A stretch of DNA of 64,000 nucleotides from Halorhodospira abdelmalekii. Its GTDB lineage: Bacteria > Pseudomonadota > Gammaproteobacteria > Nitrococcales > Halorhodospiraceae. Below are positions 21,139-30,828 of this stretch, in pieces. Position numbers and translations under genes: made by a program. The stretch's first letter is position 1. Each line of letters starts with the position of its first letter. The notes below the pieces were generated by a model. That model was given only the letters and a program-made list of their open reading frames with translations. It ran no database searches and had not been told where the DNA came from. The stretch covers positions 1-64,000 of the forward strand of contig NZ_NRRN01000001.1 in assembly GCF_016583625.1 (NCBI RefSeq). The letters are read 5' to 3'.

Positions 21139-22554
21139 CTATACGCTATAGTACATATCGAACTCGATCGGATGCGTCGTCATGCGCAGACGGGTCACAT
21201 CCTCCATCTTGAGCTCGATATACGAATCGATAAGATCGTCTGAGAAGACTCCGCCCTCCTTCAGGAACTCGCGATCGGCATCGAGTGCCGCAAGCGCCTC
21301 GTCGAGTTGGACGGCAACGCGCGGGATGTTTTTCTCCTCCTCAGGAGGCAGATCGTAGAGGTCCTTATCCATCGCCTCGCCCGGGTGGATCTTGTTACGG
21401 ATCCCATCGAGGCCAGCCATCAGCATGGCGGAGAAGGCCAGGTAGGGATTGCCGGTCGGGTCCGGGAAGCGGACTTCGATACGTCGTGCCTTTGGATTGG
21501 TCACATACGGCACCCGCACCGAAGCGGAGCGGTTGCGCGCCGAGTAGGCAAGCAGCACCGGGGCTTCGAAGCCGGGTACCAAGCGCTTGTAACTGTTTGT
21601 TGAGGCGTTGGCAAAGGCGTTGATCGCCTTCGCATGCTTGATGATCCCGCCGATATAGAAGAGCGCCTCCTCGGAGAGCCCGCCGTACTGATCACCGCTG
21701 AAGATGTTGCGCCCACCCTTGGAGATCGACTGGTGCACGTGCATGCCGTTGCCGTTATCACCGACGAGCGGCTTGGGCATGAAAGTCGCCGTCTTGCCGT
21801 AAGCGTGAGCGACGTTGTGCACGCAATACTTGAGGATCTGCAACTCGTCGGCCTTTTTGACCAGGGTGCGCGCAGCGACCCCGATCTCACACTGCCCGGC
21901 GGTGGCGACCTCATGGTGGTGGACCTCCGGCTCTAAGCCCATATCGGCCATCGCTTGGCACATCGCGGTGCGAATGTCGTGGAGCGAGTCGACCGGTGGC
22001 ACCGGAAAGTACCCCCCCTTGACACTAGGACGGTGGCCGATGTTGCCGTCCTTATAGACGCGCTCCGAGTTCCACCCGGCCTCTTCGGAGTCGACGTGGT
22101 AGAAACAGCCGCTCATGTCGGCACCCCAGCGCACATCGTCGAAGACAAAGAATTCCGGTTCCGGCCCAAAGAGGGCGGTATCACCGATGCCGCTGGCCGC
22201 TAAGTAGGCCTCGGCCCGCCGGGCAACGGACCGCGGATCGCGATCGTAGCCCTGCAAAGTGCTGGGCTCCAGGATGTCGCAAACGAGATTCACAGTTGGT
22301 TCGTCGTAGAAGGGATCGATCGTTGCGGAGTCGGGATCGGGCCGCATGATCATGTCCGACTCCTGAATGCCCTTCCAGCCTTGGATCGAAGAGCCATCGA
22401 ACATCGAGCCATCCTCGAAGAGCTCCTCATCGACCTGATCGGCGGGCAGGGTGACGTGCATCTCCTTACCGCGGGTGTCGGTAAAGCGCAGATCGACGAA
22501 CTTGATCTCTTCATCGGCGATCATCTTCAAAACGTCTTGTGCGGTTCGCGGCAT
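21139..22554 (-). CDS. glnA: Glutamine synthetase type I
   Basis: 471 residues from the ATG at 22554 ([24 protein letters not shown]). The signatures [19 protein letters not shown] and RSASVRVP are present. Near the C-terminus, [15 protein letters not shown] carries the Tyr (adenylylation site) of the GSI-beta type. It condenses glutamate and ammonia using ATP. The 200-bp gap to ntrB suggests ntrBC also has its own transcription. I found no clear sigma-54 -24/-12 element upstream by eye. Confidence 0.98.
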   Translation of the reverse strand: MPRTAQDVLKMIADEEIKFVDLRFTDTRGKEMHVTLPADQVDEELFEDGSMFDGSSIQGWKGIQESDMIMRPDPDSATIDPFYDEPTVNLVCDILEPSTLQGYDRDPRSVARRAEAYLAASGIGDTALFGPEPEFFVFDDVRWGADMSGCFYHVDSEEAGWNSERVYKDGNIGHRPSVKGGYFPVPPVDSLHDIRTAMCQAMADMGLEPEVHHHEVATAGQCEIGVAARTLVKKADELQILKYCVHNVAHAYGKTATFMPKPLVGDNGNGMHVHQSISKGGRNIFSGDQYGGLSEEALFYIGGIIKHAKAINAFANASTNSYKRLVPGFEAPVLLAYSARNRSASVRVPYVTNPKARRIEVRFPDPTGNPYLAFSAMLMAGLDGIRNKIHPGEAMDKDLYDLPPEEEKNIPRVAVQLDEALAALDADREFLKEGGVFSDDLIDSYIELKMEDVTRLRMTTHPIEFDMYYSV

Positions 22555-22752
22555 CGTGCTCTCTGCCTCTATTGTCTGTGTGACCAAGGATGCGGAGCGC
22601 TGTGCCTCATGCTAGTGCAACGGCTCCGCGGCGGTGCCTTATTGTGGGGCATTTCGGCGAGCGGTCCAACACACAATCCGGCGTACAGCGTGGCAATGGG
22701 CCCGAAATGCTGGTTACACTAGCGCCCTTGATTGAGCAACGCGCGAGTCGTT

Positions 22753-23811
22753 ATGTCTGAACAACCCAAAGCGCTGGCCCTGATCTCCGGGGGGCTTGAT
22801 TCGATGCTTGCCGCGCGCATCGTGCAGACGCAAGGGGTCCACGTCGAAGGCGTGAACTTCTTTACCGGTTTCTGTGTCGAGGGCCACACGCATGCGATTC
22901 GAGCTAAGGATCGGCAACGCCCAAAGCGCAATAACGCCTTATGGGTCGCCGAGCAGCTTGGGATCAAACTGCACATCGAAGATGTGGTCGCCGAGTATCA
23001 AACAGTCTTGACCGACCCGCGCTATGGCTACGGGGCGAATCTCAACCCGTGTCTAGACTGTAAAATCTTTATGGTGCGTAAGGCGCGCGAGTGGATCGAG
23101 GCGAACGGCTTCGACTTCATCGTGACCGGCGAGGTCGTCGGACAGCGGCCGAAGTCACAAAAACGTCGACTGTTGCCGATCGTCGAGCGTGAATCAGGGG
23201 CAGAGGAGCGCCTGCTGCGCCCCCTCTCAGCCAAACGACTGCCACCTACCCTGCCCGAGCGCGCGGGCTGGGTCGATCGTGAACAGTTGTTCGATTTCCA
23301 GGGGCGATCGCGTAAACCACAGATGGCTCTAGCTCAGCGTTTAGGCATCGCCGAGTGGGCACAGCCGGCTGGTGGCTGCTGCTTCTTAACCGATGCACAC
23401 TACTCCGCTAAGCTGGTCGATCTGTGGCAAGCGCGTGGTGCAAAGAACTACGACATGGACGATATCATGCTGCTCAAGGTGGGGCGGCACTTGCGCCCGC
23501 GTCCACACTTTAAGTTGATCATCGCCCGCGAAGAGGGCGAGAACCACTTCTTGGAGGGATACCGCTACCGCTTCCCGCACCTGCGTACCGTCAGTTGCAC
23601 CGGCCCTCTGGCCCTGGTCGATGGAACCCCTGAGACAGAGGAGGAGTGGCAGTTAGCGGCGAGCCTGGTGGCCCGTTTCTCCTCAGGGCGTACGGCCGAC
23701 TCGGTTGAGATCGCCGCCAGCCTGCCGGAGGAGGAGGAGATACGGCACATTGACGTCGCCCCGCTGTGCGCGGATGAGATTCCAGCCTCTTGGTACGTCG
23801 GAGTCAACTAG
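22753..23811 (+). CDS. PP-loop ATP-binding protein, MnmA/ThiI-like sulfur-transfer enzyme
   Basis: 352 residues from ATG 22753 (MSEQPKALALISGGLDSMLAARI). The N-terminus has the PP-loop pyrophosphatase motif SGGLDS, as in enzymes that adenylate RNA for thiolation. Two Cys-containing segments follow, NPCLDCKIFM and AGGCCFLTD, placed where MnmA/TtcA-type enzymes have catalytic or cluster-binding Cys. It differs from canonical MnmA in sequence and has a distinct C-terminal part. Databases often label such proteins tRNA-methyltransferase, which the PP-loop does not support. The exact substrate is unknown. A rhodanese-like gene follows, and a TusA-like gene lies 3.6 kb further on. Confidence 0.75.
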   Translation: MSEQPKALALISGGLDSMLAARIVQTQGVHVEGVNFFTGFCVEGHTHAIRAKDRQRPKRNNALWVAEQLGIKLHIEDVVAEYQTVLTDPRYGYGANLNPCLDCKIFMVRKAREWIEANGFDFIVTGEVVGQRPKSQKRRLLPIVERESGAEERLLRPLSAKRLPPTLPERAGWVDREQLFDFQGRSRKPQMALAQRLGIAEWAQPAGGCCFLTDAHYSAKLVDLWQARGAKNYDMDDIMLLKVGRHLRPRPHFKLIIAREEGENHFLEGYRYRFPHLRTVSCTGPLALVDGTPETEEEWQLAASLVARFSSGRTADSVEIAASLPEEEEIRHIDVAPLCADEIPASWYVGVN

Positions 23812-24045
23812 AGACTTCGCTCTCACTGCGAACAAGCCTCTTGGCGTGCCTCTCGGCGCGGAGTGCGCACATGGGGCGTGTCATCGGATCATAGGATCAC
23901 CCAACGCCCGCTAACCCGGGACACCGACGGGGACATAGTCGGCAAGCGCTGCGCGCACAAGCCACCAGCAACCCCGCTGCAGGGCGGCGAGCCTGCTGGT
24001 ATCATGCCCAGCAGTTTAAGAGTGAGGACGAGGCACGAGAAGCCG

Positions 24046-24498
24046 ATGGAAGAGTTTTTAGAGTTTGCCCGCACCAATTGGGGTCTGGTACTGGCCTTTA
24101 CCATCATCTTGCTGTGGTGGATCGGAGGTGAGCTGTTCCACTGGTACAGTGGTGTTAAGCCAGTCGATGCTGAGAGTGCCACGCGTCTATTCAATCGCGA
24201 GTCGGCGCTCTTTATCGATATGCGCTCGCGCCGCGAGTTCGATAGCGGCCATCTGCCGAGCGCATTTCATATGCCAGAGGCCGAAATCGAGCAGCTCATG
24301 ACCCGCTTGCGCAAGCAGAGCGGTGCTGAAGATCCACCGCTGATCGTCTACGACGAGGCGGGTAAGGAGGCGGGCCGTATGGCACGTAAACTTCGAAAAC
24401 AGGGGTTTAGCCGTGTCTACCGGCTCAAGCGCGGTATGAACGCTTGGCGCGATGCTGGGTATCCGCTGGAAGATGCGAAAAAGACGAAAGGTAAGTAG
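24046..24498 (+). CDS. Membrane-anchored rhodanese-like protein, active-site Cys replaced by Asp (YibN-like)
   Basis: 150 residues from ATG 24046 (MEEFLEFARTNWGLVLAF). The upstream part of the open frame has no signal or homology. One transmembrane helix (residues about 13-28, LVLAFTIILLWWIGGEL) is followed by a rhodanese domain with FIDMRSRREFDSGHLPSAFHMP and GMNAWRDAGYPL. The catalytic loop, normally VYCxxGxRS, reads VYDEAGKEAGR, with Asp at position 103, so sulfurtransferase activity is unlikely. Order rhodanese-secB-gpsA matches E. coli yibN-(grxC)-secB-gpsA, with grxC missing here. Confidence 0.88.
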   Translation: MEEFLEFARTNWGLVLAFTIILLWWIGGELFHWYSGVKPVDAESATRLFNRESALFIDMRSRREFDSGHLPSAFHMPEAEIEQLMTRLRKQSGAEDPPLIVYDEAGKEAGRMARKLRKQGFSRVYRLKRGMNAWRDAGYPLEDAKKTKGK

Positions 24499-24501
24499 AG
24501 C

Positions 24502-25047
24502 ATGGCTGACGAACACGGCAATGGCAGCGCGGCGGCGGGTGCGCAAGGTGAGGCGAAGCAGAGCTTTCAGATCGCCAAGGTCTACCTGAGCGATGTCTCC
24601 TTCGAGGCCCCCGGAGTGCCGGAGGCCTTCCGCGGCGAGTGGCGGCCGCAGATTGATGTCGAACTCGGCTCGCGCATCCGCGAGTTAGAAGCGAATACGT
24701 ACGATGTAATCCTGATCGTCACGGTCACCGCCAAAAACGACGATCAGACGGCCTTTCTATGCGAGGTCAAACAGGGCGGCGTCTTTCGCCTGGAGGGCTT
24801 TCCGAGCGCCGATTTGGATCGGATTCTCGGCGCCTACTGTCCAGCGCAGCTCTTTCCCTTTGCCCGCGAGGCGGTTAACGACCTCGTCGTACGCGGCGGT
24901 TTTCCGCAACTGCTGCTCTCGCCGGTCAACTTCGAAAGTCTCTATCTGCAGCAACGACAGCAGCGACAGCAGCAGCAAAACGCCGCCTCCGGTAACGGCG
25001 AGGCTGTTGGCAGCGCGCAGAACAGCAATGGCGAGGGGCGCCGCTAG
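24502..25047 (+). CDS. secB: Protein-export chaperone SecB
   Basis: 181 residues versus 155 in E. coli. The SecB core is clear: FQIAKVYLSDVSFEAPGVPEAF, VTVTAKNDDQTAFLCEVKQGGVF and NDLVVRGGFPQLLLSPVNFESLY. It holds pre-proteins unfolded and delivers them to SecA. The extra length is a C-terminal tail rich in Gln, Asn and Gly (RQQRQQQQNAASGNGEAVG), of low complexity. It starts 3 bp after the rhodanese stop. Confidence 0.95.
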   Translation: MADEHGNGSAAAGAQGEAKQSFQIAKVYLSDVSFEAPGVPEAFRGEWRPQIDVELGSRIRELEANTYDVILIVTVTAKNDDQTAFLCEVKQGGVFRLEGFPSADLDRILGAYCPAQLFPFAREAVNDLVVRGGFPQLLLSPVNFESLYLQQRQQRQQQQNAASGNGEAVGSAQNSNGEGRR

Positions 25048-25059
25048 GAGGGAGATGGC

Positions 25060-26049
25060 GTGAGCACGATCGCGGTCCTCGGTGCCGGGGCGTGGGGTAC
25101 GGCGCTGGCTAAGGTGCTTGGTGATAACGCCCATGCGGTTTGGCTGTGGAGCCGCGACAGCGAGCATGTTGAGGCGATCAACCGTAGCGGCGAAAATCGC
25201 CGCCACCTCCCCGGCTGTTCGTTGCCTGCTACGCTGCGCGCTACGGCAGACCTGGAAGAGGCGGTCGGTGACAGCGACTGGATCCTACTCGCCGTACCGA
25301 GTGCAGCCTTTCGCGAGATCGTTGCACGCTTGGCACCGTACGCCCCGCCGCGCCTCGCCTGGGCAACCAAAGGCCTGGAGGCCGAGTCTGGGGGCTTTTT
25401 GCACGGCGTAGTCGATAAGCTGCTTTCGCCCCCCCCTGCCATGGCCGTCCTCTCCGGTCCGACCTTCGCAGCCGAGATCGGTCGCGGTCTGCCGGCCGCA
25501 ATGACGGTCGCTTCGACCTGTGAGAGGTTCGCTGCCGATATGGTGGCGGCCTTCCATAGCGAGCGCTTCCGCCTCTACACCAACCCCGATATGATCGGCG
25601 TCCAGCTCGGCGGTGCGGTCAAGAATGTGCTTGCGGTGGCCACTGGTGTCAGCGATGGCTTGGGGCTGGGGGCCAACGCCCGAGCCGCCCTGGTGACCCG
25701 CGGATTGGCGGAGATCTCACGCCTCGGCGATCGCCTCGGTGCCGATCCACGCACCTTGATCGGGCTGGCCGGGATGGGCGATCTGCTGCTGACCTGCACC
25801 GACGATCAATCGCGCAACCGCCGTTTCGGCTTGGCCTTGGGTCGCGGGGCGACGATTGCCGAGGCCTTGGAGTCGGTCGGCAGCACCGTGGAGGGGGCAC
25901 GCACCGCTGGCGAGCTCTACAGCTTAGCGGCGACGTACGAAGTCGAAATGCCGATCAGCGCTGCGGTCCATCGGCTGCTGCAAGGCGAGATCGATCCCGG
26001 TTTGGCGGTGCGCGAGCTGATGGAGCGCGCGCCGAAACCAGAGCTCTGA
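25060..26049 (+). CDS. gpsA: Glycerol-3-phosphate dehydrogenase [NAD(P)+]
   Basis: 329 residues from a GTG at 25060, preceded by a TAGGAGGGAG ribosome-binding site. The nearby ATG at 25055 runs into TGA and is unusable. The NAD-binding motif VLGAGAWGTALAKVL, the LSGPTFAAEI block, and the catalytic-domain GAVKNVLAVATGV and GMGDLLLTCT are intact. It makes sn-glycerol 3-phosphate for phospholipid synthesis, fitting with plsC downstream. Confidence 0.97.
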   Translation: MSTIAVLGAGAWGTALAKVLGDNAHAVWLWSRDSEHVEAINRSGENRRHLPGCSLPATLRATADLEEAVGDSDWILLAVPSAAFREIVARLAPYAPPRLAWATKGLEAESGGFLHGVVDKLLSPPPAMAVLSGPTFAAEIGRGLPAAMTVASTCERFAADMVAAFHSERFRLYTNPDMIGVQLGGAVKNVLAVATGVSDGLGLGANARAALVTRGLAEISRLGDRLGADPRTLIGLAGMGDLLLTCTDDQSRNRRFGLALGRGATIAEALESVGSTVEGARTAGELYSLAATYEVEMPISAAVHRLLQGEIDPGLAVRELMERAPKPEL

Positions 26050-26063
26050 AGCGGGAGTGGGCA

Positions 26064-26609
26064 GTGGCCTGGATCATCCTCGATCGTGACGGCGTGATCA
26101 ATTACGACTCTGAGCACTTTATCCGGTGTGCAGCGCAGTGGACACCGATCCCCGGTAGCATTGAAGCGATCGCTGCCCTGAGTGCTGCCGGTTGGCGGGT
26201 GGCGGTGGCGACCAATCAATCCGGGTTGGCGCGGGGGCTGCTCAACGAAGACGATCTACGCGGAATCCACCGTCGCATGCAGGCCGAGATTGCAGCCGCT
26301 GGCGGTCAGATTGAGGCGATCGCTTACTGTCCGCACGGCCCTGACGACGGTTGCCGCTGCCGCAAACCACAGCCGGGGCTCTACGAGGATTTGGCCCACA
26401 AATTGGGTGAGTCGTTGCCCGGAACGCCGGTGGTCGGGGATTCGGCGCGCGATCTGGTGGCCGCCGTTGCGGTCGCTGCCCGCCCGCTGTTGGTAGAGAC
26501 CGGTAAAGGGGCAACCACCTTGGCCGCAGGCGAAGTGCCGGCGCAGACGGAAGTCTTTAGCGATCTGCGCGAGGTCGCTGAACATTTGCTGGGGCGGTCG
26601 ATTGCGTAG
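26064..26609 (+). CDS. gmhB: D-glycero-beta-D-manno-heptose 1,7-bisphosphate 7-phosphatase
   Basis: 181 residues from a GTG at 26064. HAD-superfamily motif I is LDRDGVINYDS (family DxDGxx), followed by the GmhB signature ATNQSGLARGLL, the zinc-binding CPHGPDDGCRCRKPQPG segment with Cys/His ligands, and motif IV GDSARDLVAA. It acts in ADP-heptose synthesis for the LPS inner core. It lies next to plsC and near glyQS, as in many gammaproteobacteria. Confidence 0.94.
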   Translation: MAWIILDRDGVINYDSEHFIRCAAQWTPIPGSIEAIAALSAAGWRVAVATNQSGLARGLLNEDDLRGIHRRMQAEIAAAGGQIEAIAYCPHGPDDGCRCRKPQPGLYEDLAHKLGESLPGTPVVGDSARDLVAAVAVAARPLLVETGKGATTLAAGEVPAQTEVFSDLREVAEHLLGRSIA

Positions 26610-26655
26610 CTGCCCGTCCTGACAAGGCGGTAGCTATCACATAGGAGAGTGTGAA

Positions 26656-27420
26656 TTGAGTCGAGGCGTACAGACCCGAGTCTGGTTGGGCAGTATCGGT
26701 CACCTAATGCTGATGGCCGTAACCGCCCCGCTATGGGCCATCGCTGGGATGGCTACATTGCTGCTGCCCTATCGCTGGCGCTACCGGATCTTGATGAGCT
26801 GGGCGTGGATGGTAATCGCCGCCTTGCGTCCGTTATGCGGCATACACACGCGCGTCTACGGCCTAGAAAACCTGCCGCAACAAGCCTGCGTCGTCATGGC
26901 CAAGCACCAATCGGCGTGGGAGACCTTGGCCTTGCCCTATTGGCTCGATCCGGCGAGTTGGGTGCTGAAACGTTCGCTGTTACGGATTCCCTTTTTCGGC
27001 TGGGGGCTGAAGATACTCCGGCCGATCGCAATCGACCGGGCAGCGGGCAAGGAGGCGTGGCAACAGATCTTGGCGCAAGGAGAACGGCAGCTCGACGAGG
27101 AGCGCTGGGTGATCGTCTTCCCCGAAGGGACGCGGGTAGCTCCCGGTGAGCGCGGGCGTTACCGCAGCGGCGGTGCCCATCTGGCGATCCACACCGGACG
27201 ACCGATCATCCCAGTCGCTCACAACGCCGGACGGTGCTGGCCACGGCGCAGCCTGTTGCGTTATCCCGGCGAGATCACGGTAGTCTTTGGCCCGCCGATC
27301 GAGGCGCAGGGGCGCAGCCCGAGCGCGGTTATGGCCGAGGTCGAAACGTGGATTGAGACACAGATGGCGCAGATCGACCAACCTACAGACCAAGGTCCCG
27401 CAAACCCCAATGGATCGTAA
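26656..27420 (+). CDS. plsC: 1-acyl-sn-glycerol-3-phosphate acyltransferase
   Basis: 254 residues from a TTG at 26656, preceded by TAGGAG at proper spacing. A transmembrane N-terminus (MLMAVTAPLWAIAGMATLLL) precedes acyltransferase motif I, KHQSAWETLAL (HxxxxD-type, here His...Glu), and motif III, FPEGTRVAPGE. It converts lysophosphatidic acid to phosphatidic acid. Motif I reads HQSAWE where many PlsC have HxSxxD, a known variant in this PlsC branch. A TusA-like gene overlaps its end by 11 bp. Confidence 0.93.
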   Translation: MSRGVQTRVWLGSIGHLMLMAVTAPLWAIAGMATLLLPYRWRYRILMSWAWMVIAALRPLCGIHTRVYGLENLPQQACVVMAKHQSAWETLALPYWLDPASWVLKRSLLRIPFFGWGLKILRPIAIDRAAGKEAWQQILAQGERQLDEERWVIVFPEGTRVAPGERGRYRSGGAHLAIHTGRPIIPVAHNAGRCWPRRSLLRYPGEITVVFGPPIEAQGRSPSAVMAEVETWIETQMAQIDQPTDQGPANPNGS

Positions 27421-27640
27421 CGAACTCGATTGTCGCAACCTCCTTTGTCCGATGCCGGTGATCCGCACCCAGGCACGAATTGCGCGAATGCAGCCTGGAG
27501 AGGTGCTGGAGGTCATCGCCACCGACCCCGGGGCGTTGCACGATATCCCGGCCTGGTGTCGGGTCCACGGTCACGACCTGCTAGAGACCGCAGAGGAGGG
27601 GCGCGAGATCCGTCTGCGCATCCGCGTCGGTGAGCGCTAA
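27410..27640 (+). CDS. TusA/SirA-family sulfur carrier-like protein
   Basis: 76 residues from ATG 27410, overlapping the plsC end by 11 bp. The N-terminal CPxP signature is intact (DCRNLLCPMPVIRTQARIARM), followed by GEVLEVIATDPGALHDIPAWC. TusA proteins carry persulfide on the first conserved Cys and pass it to tRNA thiolation, molybdopterin synthesis or sulfur oxidation pathways. No dsrE/rhodanese cluster surrounds it, so which pathway it serves is unknown. The PP-loop enzyme at 22.7 kb could be a client (inference). Confidence 0.9.
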   Translation: MDRNELDCRNLLCPMPVIRTQARIARMQPGEVLEVIATDPGALHDIPAWCRVHGHDLLETAEEGREIRLRIRVGER

Positions 27641-27712
27641 CCCTTACTTTTATAGAGATCAATAGTATACTGCGCAGCCGACAGTGCGGCAGGCACCACG
27701 ATAGGCCCCAAG

Positions 27713-28678
27713 ATGAAAAAGGAAGGGAGGCGCAGCTTGGCGGAGCAACGACCACGGGACTTCCAGACGCTGATCCTGGCCCTTGAGCAGTATTGGGCGC
27801 GCCAGGGGTGTGTCATCGTGCAACCTCTCGATATGGAGGTCGGCGCCGGCACCTTCCATCCGGCCACCTTTCTACGCGCCATCGGCCCCGAGCCGTGGTA
27901 CGCCGCCTATGTGCAGCCCTCGCGGCGACCGACCGATGGGCGCTACGGCGATAACCCGAACCGACTGCAACACTACTACCAATATCAGGTGGTGCTGAAG
28001 CCCTCCCCGATCGATTTTCAGGAACGCTTTCTCGGTTCACTAGAGCACATCGGCATCGATCCGCTGGTCCACGATATCCGCTTCGTTGAGGACGACTGGG
28101 AGTCGCCGACCCTCGGGGCGTGGGGGCTCGGCTGGGAGATCTGGCTCAATGGGATGGAGATCGCCCAGTTCACGTACTTTCAGCAGGTCGGAGGCCTCGA
28201 CTGCCGCCCCGTGATGGGCGAGATCACCTACGGCTTAGAACGCATCGCCATGTATATTCAGGACGTCGAGAGCGTCTTCGATCTGCTTTGGGCCGAGACC
28301 GAGCGTGGCCCGGTAACGTACGGCGATGTCTTTTTACAGAACGAGCGCGAACAGTCCGCTTACAACTTTGAACACGCCCCGGTTGAGGCGTTGCGTGAGC
28401 GTTTTACCCATCTTGAGAGCGAGTGTCGGCGCTTGGTCGAACACGGCCTCCCGCTCCCCGCCTACGAACAAGTCCTCAAGGCCTCACACACCTTTAACCT
28501 GCTCGATGCCCGCGGTGCAATATCGGTGACAGAGCGGCAAGGCTACATCTTGCGGGTGCGTAACCTAGCCCGCGCCGTTGCCCAGGCCTACTACGATGCG
28601 CGCGCCGAGCTCGGTTTCCCGATGCTGCCGCAGCATGATACGCAGTCGCGGCAGGAGGAGAGTGGCACGCATGAGTGA
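27713..28678 (+). CDS. glyQ: Glycyl-tRNA synthetase alpha subunit
   Basis: 321 residues. The signatures [45 protein letters not shown] and [22 protein letters not shown] are those of the catalytic alpha chain of the alpha2-beta2 enzyme. It joins glycine to tRNA-Gly. Its last codons overlap the glyS start by 8 bp, coupling the two subunits. The C-terminal tail (QSRQEESG) is short and polar. Confidence 0.98.
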   Translation: MKKEGRRSLAEQRPRDFQTLILALEQYWARQGCVIVQPLDMEVGAGTFHPATFLRAIGPEPWYAAYVQPSRRPTDGRYGDNPNRLQHYYQYQVVLKPSPIDFQERFLGSLEHIGIDPLVHDIRFVEDDWESPTLGAWGLGWEIWLNGMEIAQFTYFQQVGGLDCRPVMGEITYGLERIAMYIQDVESVFDLLWAETERGPVTYGDVFLQNEREQSAYNFEHAPVEALRERFTHLESECRRLVEHGLPLPAYEQVLKASHTFNLLDARGAISVTERQGYILRVRNLARAVAQAYYDARAELGFPMLPQHDTQSRQEESGTHE

Positions 28679-30764
28679 ACGGATTCCCCTGCTGATCGAG
28701 ATTGGCACCGAAGAGCTGCCGCCGCGCGCCCTACGGCCCCTTATGGCGGCCTTTCGTGATGAGCTCGTCGCCGAGCTAAAGGAGGCACGGCTCGCCCCGG
28801 AGGGGGTTCAGGCGTACGCCACACCGCGCCGTCTGGCCGTCTTTATTGACCAACTCGCTACGGCACAGGCCGATGAGCAGGTCGAGCGATTGGGCCCGAA
28901 AGAGGCCAGCGCACGCACCCAGGATGGCGGTTGGAGTCAAGCGGCGGAGGGGTTTGCTCGTTCATGCGGGGTCGGCGTCGAGGCGCTGACTGTGGTCGAT
29001 ACCGATAAGGGACGCCGCTTAGCGTGGCGCGGGGTGCAACCCGGGCAGGCCGCTGTCGCGATCATCCCCGATGCGGTCGCCGCGGCCCTGGGTCGGTTGC
29101 CGATCCCTAAGCGTATGCGCTGGGGCGCTGGCACGGTTGAGTTTGTCCGCCCGGTGCACTGGGTGGTCGCCCTGCTCGGCAGCGACGTCGTCCCCGGTTG
29201 CGTCATGGAGATTCCCTGTGGGCGCACGACCTACGGGCACCGCTTTCACGGCCGCGGCCGAGAGGCGATCGAGCTGGCGCACGCCGCGGAGTACGCAGCG
29301 ACCCTCCATCGTGAAGGCAGCGTAATTGCCGACTTTGATGAGCGTCGAGAGCAGATCGCCGCGGCCGTCGCGCAGCAGGCCGAGCAGCTCGGCGGTGAAG
29401 CCGTACTCGATGAGGCGCTGCTCGATGAGATCACCGCTCTTGTCGAGTGGCCGGTCGCCCTGACCGGTGGCTTCGATCCGCGCTTCCTCGCCGTCCCCGA
29501 AGAGGCCCTGATCTCGAGCATGCAGGGCCATCAACGCTGCCTGCCGATTCGTGATGCCAGCGGGGCGTTGCAGCCGCACTTTATCGCGGTGGCCAATATC
29601 GCCAGCCGGCAACCGGAAGAGGTCCGGCGCGGCAATGAGCGGGTCATCCGGCCGCGACTCGCCGATGCGGAGTTCTTCTGGCTGCAAGATCGGCGACGCC
29701 CACTCGCCGACCGACTCGACGACTTGGCCGCTGTGACCTTCCATCGCCAGCTTGGCGATTTGCGCGCCCGCAGCGAACGGATCGCCGAATTGGCCGCCCG
29801 CCTCGCCCGCCAAACGGGTGCTGAGCCGATTACTGCCTATCGCGCCGGGCTGCTGTGTAAGTGCGATCTGGTCACCGAGATGGTCGGTGAGTTCCCGGAA
29901 TTGCAGGGGATCATGGGCGGTTACTATGCCGAGGCCGACGGCGAAGAGGCGGCGGTGGCAACCGCCATTCGCGAGCACTACCGCCCCGCCTTTGCCGGTG
30001 ATGCCCTCCCGACAACCCAACTCGGACAAATCGTTAGTCTCGCCGAGCGCATCGACACCTTGGTCGGGATCTTTGCAACGGATGGCCCACCGAGCGCCGA
30101 TAAAGACCCCTTTGCGCTGCGCCGCGCCGCCATCGGCCTGCTGCGCGGTCTGGTCGAGGGGGGGCACGATCTCGATTTAGGCGAACTGCTCGAATTCGCC
30201 GCCGGTCAGCTGCCCATTGCGGTCGATACCGCCGCGGTCGTCGAGGCGGTCAAGCGCTTCGCTCTGGAGCGGTTGCGCGGCTACTACGCCGAGCAGGGTT
30301 TTCGCAGTGAGCTGTTCGAGGCCGTTGCGGCGATCGCGCCGAACTCGCCGCTCGACTTCCACCGCCGCTTGACCGCGGTCGCCGCCTTTTGGCAGCGGCC
30401 CGAGGCTGAGCACTTAGCGGCCGCTAACAAGCGCATCCGCAACATCCTCCGGCGTACAGAGATGGCGGTCTCTGGCGATCCCGCACAGCCACCGCAAGGC
30501 GGCGGCTCCGAGGCAGCCGAGCAGCAACTAGCGGGGGCACTTGCGGCGTGCTGGCGGCAAGCGGAGCCACATATCGCCGCTGGCGAGTACGAATCGGCAC
30601 TGCACCACTTAGCCGCGTTGCACGAACCGGTCGACCGATTCTTCGACGAGGTGCTGGTTATGGATGAGGATGCCGAAGTGCGCCGGCGACGTCTTGAGCT
30701 GCTCGACGGAGTGCGGGCCGCCTTTGCGGCGGTCGCCGACGTCTCGGAGCTACCTACTGCTTAA
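28671..30764 (+). CDS. glyS: Glycyl-tRNA synthetase beta subunit
   Basis: 697 residues from ATG 28671 ([21 protein letters not shown]), where the conserved [12 protein letters not shown] motif begins. The open frame upstream lies within glyQ. GAGAGG before the ATG serves as ribosome-binding site. Further signatures are [26 protein letters not shown] and [15 protein letters not shown]. The C-terminal half holds the HD-like and anticodon-binding domains. E. coli GlyS is 689 residues. A long antisense frame here is only a shadow. Confidence 0.97.
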   Translation: MSERIPLLIEIGTEELPPRALRPLMAAFRDELVAELKEARLAPEGVQAYATPRRLAVFIDQLATAQADEQVERLGPKEASARTQDGGWSQAAEGFARSCGVGVEALTVVDTDKGRRLAWRGVQPGQAAVAIIPDAVAAALGRLPIPKRMRWGAGTVEFVRPVHWVVALLGSDVVPGCVMEIPCGRTTYGHRFHGRGREAIELAHAAEYAATLHREGSVIADFDERREQIAAAVAQQAEQLGGEAVLDEALLDEITALVEWPVALTGGFDPRFLAVPEEALISSMQGHQRCLPIRDASGALQPHFIAVANIASRQPEEVRRGNERVIRPRLADAEFFWLQDRRRPLADRLDDLAAVTFHRQLGDLRARSERIAELAARLARQTGAEPITAYRAGLLCKCDLVTEMVGEFPELQGIMGGYYAEADGEEAAVATAIREHYRPAFAGDALPTTQLGQIVSLAERIDTLVGIFATDGPPSADKDPFALRRAAIGLLRGLVEGGHDLDLGELLEFAAGQLPIAVDTAAVVEAVKRFALERLRGYYAEQGFRSELFEAVAAIAPNSPLDFHRRLTAVAAFWQRPEAEHLAAANKRIRNILRRTEMAVSGDPAQPPQGGGSEAAEQQLAGALAACWRQAEPHIAAGEYESALHHLAALHEPVDRFFDEVLVMDEDAEVRRRRLELLDGVRAAFAAVADVSELPTA

Positions 30765-30828
30765 GCATTACGCCGTCGCCGTGGTGTCGGGGGAGCGCTC
30801 TTCAGCAGTCCTTACCCTCCTTACCCTT

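Noticed and set aside
22555-22752. Sigma-54 promoter and NtrC sites before glnA
   Set aside because: Expected from ntrBC linkage, but no TGGCAC-N5-TTGC match was found; one TTGCACT half-site near 22617 is too weak to call.
29019-30167. 382-residue minus-strand frame opposite glyS
   Set aside because: Shadow of glyS with no start context or family motif.
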